Shown in pieces: positions 33,602 through 40,091 of a stretch of DNA of 40,091 nucleotides. The stretch spans positions 1 to 40,091 of the forward strand of contig DADP01000038.1 of the NCBI GenBank assembly GCA_002495025.1, in the 5' to 3' direction. The notes under the pieces were generated by a model that saw nothing but the letters and a program-made list of their open reading frames with translations, had not been told where the DNA came from and made no database searches. Source of the DNA: Desulfurococcaceae archaeon UBA285 (GTDB lineage: Archaea; Thermoproteota; Thermoprotei_A; Sulfolobales; Desulfurococcaceae). Position 1 is the stretch's first letter. Each line of letters opens with the position of its first letter. Position numbers and translations under genes: made by a program.

Positions 33602-34762
33602 TTAGAGTGCTCTACGAGCTATTTCTAGTAGAGTTGATTTATCGATGTTTAAGGGTAGGTTGACACTATATCTTTCTCTTATTGTCTTCTCGACGAATTC
33701 TACTACTTTTTCAAGATCGACTTCTCTAATTCCATAATCGCTTAGTCTCTGCTCGAATCCGTGTTTTCTCTGGAATTCCTGTATTATTTTTACTGCTTTC
33801 TCAGCGTCTTCGCTTACTGGTTTGATTGAGGGGTCTAGTATTCTAAGTATTCTAGCTGATTCTTCCGGTACTGCTTTATGTATATAGTAAGCTGCATAGG
33901 GACCTACAATTGCTAGTCCAGCACCGTGTGGTAGGTCTGGGTTTAAACCACTAAATCCATGTTCTAATGCGTGAACTAGGTGTGTTCCACTGGTATCAAT
34001 ACACATTCCAGCTAGCATTGATGCATATAATAGGTTTGTTCTTGCTTCTAGATTTCTCGGTTCACTGAGTGTTTTTTCTAGGTAGCTCGTTACTTTTTCA
34101 ACTGCTTCTTCTGCTAGTGTTAAAACAAATATATTGTTTCTCTTTGAAGTAGCTGCTTCATATGCGTGGTAGAAAGCATCTAGTGTAGTATATAGTGTTT
34201 GCTCTCGGCTTAGTGTTAGAGTGTAGTAGGAGTCGTCGAAACTGATATCGGGGTATCTTGTAATAAATCCCCGTTTTTCAATGGTTCCCGAAACCGTGAG
34301 AACAGCAAATCTATCTACCTCAGATCCCGTTCCATGTGTTAAATTTACAGCAATTAGTTTTAATTTACTTCCCTGTGGTCTCTTACCATAGACATATTCT
34401 TCTGCTTTAACCCCCGTATATGGTAGTATTGATGCTACTTTAGCAGTATCTATAACACTACCTCCACCAATAGCAATAATTGTATCGGCATTATACCCCT
34501 CTATTAATTCAACTAGTTCATTAACTATTCCTGTTGTTGGATTAGGAGTTACTTTATTGAAAACAGTGTATTCAATACCAAGAGTATTTAGAACTGATAC
34601 AATATCGTCGAATGCACCAGATATTTTTGCAGCTGATTTCGACGATACAATTACTGCTTTCTTAGAGCCCTGCAAAGCTTGTTTGCTGTTGTCTCGTAAA
34701 ACACCTGGGCCGAAGTATAATTCTACTTCGCCAAATCTTATTTTAAACTGTCTACTCCACAT
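33602..34762 (-). CDS. Iron-containing alcohol dehydrogenase
   Basis: A 386-residue group III alcohol dehydrogenase. The NAD(P)-binding IIAIGGGSVIDTAKVAS, the LTHGTGSEVD block and the metal ligands in DTSGTHLVHALEHGFSG and LPHGAG are all visible. It oxidises an alcohol or reduces an aldehyde; the substrate is not predictable. It begins about 11 nt downstream of the glycosyltransferase stop. The gap to the next gene holds the GC-rich element. Confidence 0.93.
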   Translation of the reverse strand: MWSRQFKIRFGEVELYFGPGVLRDNSKQALQGSKKAVIVSSKSAAKISGAFDDIVSVLNTLGIEYTVFNKVTPNPTTGIVNELVELIEGYNADTIIAIGGGSVIDTAKVASILPYTGVKAEEYVYGKRPQGSKLKLIAVNLTHGTGSEVDRFAVLTVSGTIEKRGFITRYPDISFDDSYYTLTLSREQTLYTTLDAFYHAYEAATSKRNNIFVLTLAEEAVEKVTSYLEKTLSEPRNLEARTNLLYASMLAGMCIDTSGTHLVHALEHGFSGLNPDLPHGAGLAIVGPYAAYYIHKAVPEESARILRILDPSIKPVSEDAEKAVKIIQEFQRKHGFEQRLSDYGIREVDLEKVVEFVEKTIRERYSVNLPLNIDKSTLLEIARRAL

Positions 34763-34773
34763 CTCTGTAAACC

Positions 34774-35886
34774 CTAGTTTTTATCAATAACCACATATCC
34801 ATTTACATTAATAAAACCATAGACTCTAGATGATGCTTCAATAATACCAAAGAATGGTAGGAGGAAGACTAGATATGGTTTTTTAGACTTGTATATACCA
34901 TAACTATAAGTTGTAACATAGTATAATCCACTAGGTACAATAAACCATAAATAACCAACATAGTATGCTATGGGCAAGAGGAGGAGTAGTAGAAAGAACC
35001 CAATACTAAATGTAAAACTACGAAGTAATACAACAATTTTCATGCCAAGAGGAGCTCTTTTAATTCCATATACAATACCCTTAAACCACCTACCCCTCTG
35101 AAGCATCAAGTCTTTCAAGTTATTGGGGCTTTTAATTGATACTCTTGTAGCTGACTGCCATGTTTTATATCCACGTTTTATTAATTCAGATGCAAATTCA
35201 AAGTCTTCTGTTAGAGTCCTACGGTTAAACCCTATTTCCTTGAGTACTCTACCCTTAACTATTAAGAGGTCCCCGTGTAGTCCAATAAGGGGTTTTCCAA
35301 GGAGGCCCGTGAAAAATCTATAGATGAGTATATCGTCCATAAATCTAATCCAATCCATAACAAAAGCAATAGTACTTGAACCCGGCCTTGGGACGAGGAT
35401 ACCGTTAGCAGCTACATATCCCTCTTTATCGTAGACGGGTATTTCATAAAGGAATGAATCGTCTAGTATTAAGTTGTCATCGTCTATGAATACATACCAT
35501 TTGTCAGGGTTTACACAGCAATCTACAAAGTATTGTAGTGCTCTACCCTTCCCAACGAGGTCTCTTCTATACTTAGATGGAACAATTACTAATTCAACGC
35601 CTTTGATTTTTCTTATCATGTCTATTAATGGTGCTCCTTCATCTACAACTACTATTATTCTACCGTATTTTTTAACATGGTAGCGTATTGACTCTAGGAG
35701 ACTGTTTTTAACTCTATGGTCTGCTTTTGAAACAATAACTATTTCAACTTCTTCAGCTCTCCTACTTCCCTTTTTCGGTTTATAGATAATATAACTAACT
35801 AACCCCATTGATATCAATAGTGAATACGCTACAACACTAAATAACGCAATAGTTAATACGCTGTTTACCAGTGCTTCTTGCTCCAA
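34774..35886 (-). CDS. Membrane-anchored family 2 glycosyltransferase
   Basis: 370 residues. One N-terminal membrane helix (about 8-33) is followed by a GT2 catalytic domain with VFIDDDNLILDDS (metal-binding Asp triad), the TEDFEFASELIKRGY acid motif and the QRGRWFKG motif of processive-type enzymes. Three C-terminal helices follow. It probably adds sugar to a lipid or polysaccharide at the inner face of the membrane, using a nucleotide sugar. The nearest relatives by motif are cellulose synthase/ceramide glucosyltransferase-like enzymes. Confidence 0.9.
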   Translation of the reverse strand: MEQEALVNSVLTIALFSVVAYSLLISMGLVSYIIYKPKKGSRRAEEVEIVIVSKADHRVKNSLLESIRYHVKKYGRIIVVVDEGAPLIDMIRKIKGVELVIVPSKYRRDLVGKGRALQYFVDCCVNPDKWYVFIDDDNLILDDSFLYEIPVYDKEGYVAANGILVPRPGSSTIAFVMDWIRFMDDILIYRFFTGLLGKPLIGLHGDLLIVKGRVLKEIGFNRRTLTEDFEFASELIKRGYKTWQSATRVSIKSPNNLKDLMLQRGRWFKGIVYGIKRAPLGMKIVVLLRSFTFSIGFFLLLLLLPIAYYVGYLWFIVPSGLYYVTTYSYGIYKSKKPYLVFLLPFFGIIEASSRVYGFINVNGYVVIDKN

Positions 35887-35949
35887 TAATGAACACCATT
35901 ACTATACATGTTTACAATAACGTATATGAGCTAAAAAATAGTCTCAGCG

Positions 35950-36426
35950 TTATCCTTGACTAGATAACCTATCATATATTATCTTAAAGAGCTTCTCGCT
36001 TGCAAAAACTATTTCTACTGTTTCATTGTATACTTTGACTACTACTCCTTCAAGTGGGTTTTTAGGCGGGTCTGGTAGCTCGGGAAGCGGCTTGTTTTTA
36101 CCAATATAAATCCACTTGATTTTACCACCTGGTTCTTTTTCAATTTTATACCAGTATCTCCCATAGTAGTAGTATTTAACAATGCCTTTATCCTGTAGTT
36201 TTCTGGCAACTACGTGGACTGGTTTTAAATAAAATCCTTTTTGCTTAACGATATTATTGTATTCGTAGAATACGGGGAGTATTTCTCCCATTATTAAATT
36301 AAACTTGGCTAGTATACTGGGTGATTCTTTTATCGAGATTTTTCCTTTTTTTGTAGACCCTGGAAGCATATTATCAGTCCATGGGAGTTTTCTCATTGAT
36401 TTCTCAAAGACCGCTATTTTCATCAT
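35950..36426 (-). CDS. Conserved-looking protein of unknown function
   Basis: 158 residues, soluble and basic, with a tyrosine-rich centre (VKYYYYGRYWYKIE) and a C-terminal NPLEGVVVKVYNETVEIVFA that looks like a small beta domain. The middle (KPVHVVARKLQDKGIVKYYYY) could be a winged helix, but no family is recognised. It starts 31 nt after the mevalonate kinase stop and is probably co-transcribed with it. No ribosome site is obvious. Confidence 0.72.
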   Translation of the reverse strand: MMKIAVFEKSMRKLPWTDNMLPGSTKKGKISIKESPSILAKFNLIMGEILPVFYEYNNIVKQKGFYLKPVHVVARKLQDKGIVKYYYYGRYWYKIEKEPGGKIKWIYIGKNKPLPELPDPPKNPLEGVVVKVYNETVEIVFASEKLFKIIYDRLSSQG

Positions 36427-36457
36427 CTATTATATTATTCTAGTTAAACCGGTTTAT

Positions 36458-37381
36458 TTAAATAGTTGTTACGCCCTGGTAGTCTGGTTCTACAATGTAG
36501 TATTCGTATTTCTTTGCTGTTAGCCCCGATTTTATTTTTTCAAGGTTTTCTCTACGTGTTAATCCAATAATTATTCCGCCGCGGCCTGCACCGCTTATTT
36601 TTGCCCCTATAGCTCCTAGTCTTATTAGTTCATACACTGTTTTATCGCATTCTTCTGATGAAGCACCCATTGCCCAGAGTAGGCCGTGGTTTACTAGCAT
36701 TAGTTCTCCGAGTTTATCAATGTCGTTGTTTTCTATTGCTTTAATTCCATTTTCAACTATTTCGCCTGCTGCACGATATATATACTCGCCTATTCTACCC
36801 AGTCTCTCATATCTCTCTAGTACTTCGCGGACTACTACACCTGTCTGTCTAGGTATTCCCGTGTTGACAACTACTATTGCTAGATTTGCAGGTAGTTTTA
36901 AATCCAGTCTTTTAAACACTCCTTGTTTATAGTAGAGAAAGCCTCCATGTGTAGCTAGTGTTGTATCTACACCACTCGGTCTATAGTGTACTGTTTTCTC
37001 TGCTTCATGAGCTATTTCCTGGACTTCTCTCTTTGTAAACTCTACATTGATAAATGAGAGGAGCGCGTGTGTTAGTGAAACAGCTGTTGCCGCTGAAGAA
37101 CCCATTCCCGAGGAGATTGGTATTTCAGAGTCTACTACTACGTCTACCCTGGGTATTTCTCCAAATCTTGCTTCAACACTATTAAATACGGCTTCAAAGA
37201 GCGGCCAGTGCTGGCTACTAGGTTTAATTAATCCCAGTTGCTTCGAGTATATTTTCCCCTCTCCTCTCTCAATACATGTTTTTACATAGAGTGAAACAGC
37301 TAGTCCAAGAGCAGGCTCTCCCTTTACGACAAAGTGTTCTCCAAACAATAATATCTTGCCGGGTGCTCTACTACACAGCAT
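36458..37381 (-). CDS. mvk: Mevalonate kinase
   Basis: A 307-residue GHMP kinase from the ATG at 37381; a TTG at 37390 would add three residues, but GGGT lies 8 nt before the ATG. APGKILLFGEHFVVKGEPALG is the mevalonate kinase N-terminus. ISSGMGSSAATAVS is the ATP-binding GHMP loop. AKISGAGRGGIIIGL is motif 3. It phosphorylates mevalonate in the isoprenoid pathway that feeds archaeal ether lipids. Other pathway genes are not in the window. Confidence 0.95.
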   Translation of the reverse strand: MLCSRAPGKILLFGEHFVVKGEPALGLAVSLYVKTCIERGEGKIYSKQLGLIKPSSQHWPLFEAVFNSVEARFGEIPRVDVVVDSEIPISSGMGSSAATAVSLTHALLSFINVEFTKREVQEIAHEAEKTVHYRPSGVDTTLATHGGFLYYKQGVFKRLDLKLPANLAIVVVNTGIPRQTGVVVREVLERYERLGRIGEYIYRAAGEIVENGIKAIENNDIDKLGELMLVNHGLLWAMGASSEECDKTVYELIRLGAIGAKISGAGRGGIIIGLTRRENLEKIKSGLTAKKYEYYIVEPDYQGVTTI

Positions 37382-37459
37382 TTGATTCAACCCATTATTG
37401 ATTTAATAAACACGTTATTGATATCTATACTCAAGCCTTGATAAAAAGGTGTATAGGTA

Positions 37460-38332
37460 TTGAGTCAAACCCCGGAGAAAAGAGTACGGTTCCAACCAGT
37501 ATTTGGATTACTCAACGATGCTAAAAACAAATTGAATAGCTTTAAATACAAAATACTAGTAATGAGTGGAAAAGGAGGTGTTGGTAAATCCTTTATATCA
37601 TCAATGCTAGCTCTTGGATTAGCAATGAAGGGTAGAAAAGTCACTGTATTCGACGCTGATGTCTACGGCTCATCTATACCACTACTACTCGGAGTACAGG
37701 GAGAAAGACACATGGCTAATGAAAACGGTGAGATACTACCCGTTGAAGGCCCCCTCGGAGTACAAGTAGTAGCTGTAAACCTAATGCTTGACTCTCCAGA
37801 TGTACCAGTAGTTTGGAGAGGCCCCCTAGTTGGTAGAGCAATAACCGAGCTGGCAGCAAAAGTAGCTTGGAGTGGAGGAGACTATTTAATAGTAGACCTG
37901 CCACCGGGAACAGGTGATGCGGCATTAACAGTTGCACAAGTAATACCCAATATAACCGGTGCTATACTAGTTACAGCTCCAAACGCTCTAAGCGAAGTTA
38001 TCGTGGCAAAAGCAGCTAACTTCGCGAGCTCTATGCACATTAGACTATTGGGGATCATAGAGAATATGAGTTATTTTAAGTGTCCACATTGTGGTAGAAT
38101 AACCAATATAATGGGGAGGTATAGTGGAGAATACCTTGCATCTAAATATGGAACCATTGTACTTGGAAAACTACCCCTAGATCCAAGCGTAAACGAAGCT
38201 GTAGACGAGGGCGTACCATACCTCCTAGCAAAACCAGATGGAGAAACATCAAAAATCATACTTGAAATAGTAGATAAAGTAATAAACCTTGTTGAAAATA
38301 ATGGAAAACAAGACACACCTCTTTCAACCTAG
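37460..38332 (+). CDS. Mrp/NBP35 family Fe-S cluster carrier ATPase
   Basis: 290 residues. The deviant P-loop VMSGKGGVGKS lies near residues 35-44, switch regions follow (DADVYGSSIP, VDLPPGTGDAAL), and the C-terminal MSYFKCPHCG carries the CxxC that holds a bridging 4Fe-4S cluster in the dimer. It delivers Fe-S clusters to apoproteins and is functionally related to the MIP18-like gene at 1241. The start is a TTG, with GGTG upstream. It is followed after 10-20 nt by the next plus-strand gene. Confidence 0.94.
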   Translation: MSQTPEKRVRFQPVFGLLNDAKNKLNSFKYKILVMSGKGGVGKSFISSMLALGLAMKGRKVTVFDADVYGSSIPLLLGVQGERHMANENGEILPVEGPLGVQVVAVNLMLDSPDVPVVWRGPLVGRAITELAAKVAWSGGDYLIVDLPPGTGDAALTVAQVIPNITGAILVTAPNALSEVIVAKAANFASSMHIRLLGIIENMSYFKCPHCGRITNIMGRYSGEYLASKYGTIVLGKLPLDPSVNEAVDEGVPYLLAKPDGETSKIILEIVDKVINLVENNGKQDTPLST

Positions 38333-38342
38333 GTAAAAAGGG

Positions 38343-39026
38343 TTGGTTTTTGTGAGTAGTGAGGAACTGGGTAAAAAACCCAATTGGTTGCTGTTGAAAG
38401 AGGCGGCTGAATCCCTATATAGAAGTGGAAAAATATACTTTACGAGAAAAGAACTAATTAATGAGGTTAAAAAAAGAGACCCCAGTAGAAGCGACGAAAG
38501 CCTAGAGCTCGAAATAGACCTTGTCACAGTAAATAGTAATAGTAAAGACAAGTATAGAGACCCAGAGAAACTATTTCTGTATAGAATAGAGAGGGGCAAG
38601 TATACTCTATACAATCCAGAGGAACATGGAGAACTCGAAAAATACATTGGTACACAGAAACTAATAGCTACGAGGAAGAAACTCGTTGAAGAAGTTATTA
38701 AAGCACTTGAAGGACTTGGATTTGACGTGTCACCTACAAGGTCTAGTAAACCACTTGAACCAGACCTCATAGCTGAAAAGGGAGATGAAGAACAAGTTAT
38801 AGGAGTATGGATTATAGACCCATCTGCACCTCTCTCCACTCAATACAGATATCTAGCATACATTATTGGCTCTACACTACTGAATAGAAACTACTCTACC
38901 TATATAGTCATGGTTCCCGGTGAGCTATATAAGAGAATACCACAAGAGATAATAGAATTACTTTCAAAGTATAATGTAAAGATCGCGATTATAAAGGAGG
39001 AGAGGAGATATACTGTTCAGCTCTAG
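38343..39026 (+). CDS. Two-domain protein: winged-helix-like N-terminus and possible nuclease-like C-terminus
   Basis: 227 residues from TTG 38343, or 224 from GTG 38352. The first 100 or so residues (KEAAESLYRSGKIYFTRKEL, then KLFLYRIERGKYTLYNPEE) resemble the small helical DNA-binding domains attached to some restriction-like proteins. The second half (VIKALEGLGFDVSPTRSSKP, then EPDLIAEK and VIGVWI) has the strand order of a PD-(D/E)XK fold, but the usual E-x-K is not evident, so catalysis is doubtful. The product is unidentified. It may share a transcript with the Mrp ATPase gene. Confidence 0.72.
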   Translation: MVFVSSEELGKKPNWLLLKEAAESLYRSGKIYFTRKELINEVKKRDPSRSDESLELEIDLVTVNSNSKDKYRDPEKLFLYRIERGKYTLYNPEEHGELEKYIGTQKLIATRKKLVEEVIKALEGLGFDVSPTRSSKPLEPDLIAEKGDEEQVIGVWIIDPSAPLSTQYRYLAYIIGSTLLNRNYSTYIVMVPGELYKRIPQEIIELLSKYNVKIAIIKEERRYTVQL

Positions 39027-39580
39027 CTAGCTGGTTCTAATTTTTCTTTTAAAGCTACTTTTGCTTCTTCAAGTATTGCCTTGACCTCGCTATTAGTGGG
39101 TGGATTATAGTCTACTACTGGTAGATCAGTATAGTCCATGTCTGATAATTCTCTAATATTCTCTTCTAGATCAGCGAATAATACACCGAGATCCGGTATT
39201 TTAGTTTCTGGTAATTTACCAACTTCTCTTATTAGACTAGATAACTCCGTTGCAAGTGTATTGAATTCATAGCGTACAATAGCATGTTGTACTGCAAGGT
39301 CTACTTTGTCTAGTATAAACATGAGAACTGCAAGCCTCTTTGACAAGTTCTTTAAATTCGCTATTTCCTCGGCGTACCGTCTAGATAGGTAGTTATCACC
39401 CTTCATTTGTAGTTCTACTAGTTTCTTAGTCAACTCCTCTGCTCTCTCATCAATTCTAGTTTGTATTCTACTTAGTTTATCCTTTAACAATCTAACATCA
39501 CGTAATATCTCAAATCCCTTTCTCAATGGATCCTTCTTTTTTCTCAGCAAAGAAGCCCCTAGAATTAATCCATTAATCAT
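39023..39580 (-). CDS. ESCRT-III/Snf7 (CdvB-like) protein
   Basis: About 185 residues from the ATG at 39580; a TTG at 39607 would add nine residues but is an unlikely start. A basic first helix (LLRKKKDPLRKGFEILRD) is followed by a long amphipathic coiled coil (about residues 25-110) and a shorter acidic helix, the ESCRT-III core layout. The C-terminus (YTDLPVVDYNPPTN, then an acidic/basic helix) may hold a Vps4/CdvC-binding element. It probably acts in membrane remodelling or cell division as a paralog of CdvB. cdvA and cdvC are not nearby. Its last 4 nt overlap the convergent gene end. Confidence 0.82.
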   Translation of the reverse strand: MINGLILGASLLRKKKDPLRKGFEILRDVRLLKDKLSRIQTRIDERAEELTKKLVELQMKGDNYLSRRYAEEIANLKNLSKRLAVLMFILDKVDLAVQHAIVRYEFNTLATELSSLIREVGKLPETKIPDLGVLFADLEENIRELSDMDYTDLPVVDYNPPTNSEVKAILEEAKVALKEKLEPAS

Positions 39581-39624
39581 GGTTTTTAAAGGATGGGTTT
39601 GAATCAATGGTTATTGGTGTTTAC

Positions 39625-40091
39625 ATGAGAGTTGCCGGTATAGACCCTGGAACACGCACATTCGACATTGTTTTATTAGAAAATGGTAGAGTTGTAGAAG
39701 AAGAAAGCTTTGAAACAAAACTCGTAGCTGAAAATCCACGAGTATTAATAGATTCTCTTGGAGAATTAAACCCCGACTACATTGTTGCGCCTTCTGGATA
39801 TGGTATACCACTAGATAATGGAGGAAATGTACGTAATCCCCGAAAACTAGCAGTTGAAGTATTATTATTGAGTACAGAAGAAGCGATTAGAAAAGGCGTT
39901 GAAGCTGGAGAGATAGGTATATGGGTTTACGATGCCCTCGCTAAAACAGTTGTTGAACTAGTAGAGGGGTTTAGAGAAAGAGTTATATTTATTCCAGGAG
40001 TAGTGCACTTACCCACTGTTCCAATCTACAGGAAGATAAATAGAGTAGATATGGGTACAGCTGACAAACTAGCCTCCGCATTTCTAGCAGT
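39625..40091 (+). CDS. DUF1464 family protein (ASKHA-fold, predicted kinase), truncated at window end
   Basis: Open to the window edge, 155 codons visible. The start at ATG 39625 is chosen because GGTG lies 5 nt upstream; an ATG at 39607 would add six residues. MRVAGIDPGTRTFDIVLLENG is the phosphate-1 motif of the actin/acetate-kinase fold, and PSGYGIPLDNGG and GTADKLASAF match the archaeal DUF1464 family, annotated as predicted butyrate kinase. The substrate is not established. A TTTTTAAA box at 39583-39590 lies in the divergent spacer. Confidence 0.85.
   Translation, partial: MRVAGIDPGTRTFDIVLLENGRVVEEESFETKLVAENPRVLIDSLGELNPDYIVAPSGYGIPLDNGGNVRNPRKLAVEVLLLSTEEAIRKGVEAGEIGIWVYDALAKTVVELVEGFRERVIFIPGVVHLPTVPIYRKINRVDMGTADKLASAFLA

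Noticed and set aside
36370..36427. TGATGA and CTGA at C/D sRNA-like spacing on the minus strand.
   Set aside because: They lie inside the first codons of the 158-residue gene at 35950-36426, internal boxes are poor and the coding explanation suffices.

Overview
The window is chromosomal DNA from a low-GC hyperthermophilic archaeon, most likely a crenarchaeon (Thermoproteota) of the Desulfurococcales type. The markers are a tRNA-Ile2 agmatidine synthetase (TiaS), deoxyhypusine synthase, a PCNA sliding clamp, an ESCRT-III/CdvB-like protein, a ribose-1,5-bisphosphate isomerase, an archaeal pterin operon, a class III-signal pilin with its prepilin peptidase, mevalonate kinase, a C/D box guide RNA, TATA-type promoters with leaderless starts, and GGTG-type ribosome sites with frequent TTG/GTG starts. 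The genus is not fixed by this evidence. No integrase, insertion sequence, CRISPR array, rRNA or tRNA was found.

Layout. 1-3889 (minus): operon of an eIF2B-like paralog, ribose-1,5-bisphosphate isomerase, a small unknown gene, a MIP18/DUF59 Fe-S protein and serS (cut by the window edge). 3979-6595: a stalked secreted protein converging on a YdjM-like membrane protein and rpiA. 6676-8993: M55 aminopeptidase and a biotin-dependent carboxyltransferase subunit, with a C/D box sRNA between their 3' ends. 9055-11735: two-gene ABC-2 transporter. 11812-15392 (minus): aminotransferase, tiaS and deoxyhypusine synthase. 15480-19428 (plus): Mrr-like nuclease, a tiny lysine-rich ORF, an unknown gene, PCNA and a PhoH/KH ATPase. 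19461-25403 (minus): GT39-type glycosyltransferase, pilin, RpiB-like isomerase, MATE transporter, COG2426 membrane protein and HD phosphohydrolase. 25612-26754: peroxiredoxin and a small helical protein. 26760-27950: no intact gene, but two apparently degenerate genes and a GC-rich structured element. 27955-31298 (minus): pterin operon mptE-mptD-flavoprotein/ferredoxin-DHPS-like. 31420-37381: PiT permease, prepilin peptidase, a GC-rich putative ncRNA, Fe-alcohol dehydrogenase, GT2 glycosyltransferase, unknown gene and mevalonate kinase. 37460-40091: Mrp/NBP35 ATPase, a winged-helix/nuclease-like protein, ESCRT-III-like protein and the start of a DUF1464 protein.

How the genes fit together. 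Ribose phosphate metabolism is represented three times (R15P isomerase, RpiA, RpiB-like). The prepilin peptidase could process the pilin found elsewhere in the window. The MIP18-like protein and the Mrp ATPase both belong to Fe-S cluster assembly. The pterin operon points to a tetrahydropterin C1 carrier. The most notable non-protein signals are two C/D box sRNA candidates and two GC-rich foldable islands in otherwise AT-rich spacers.
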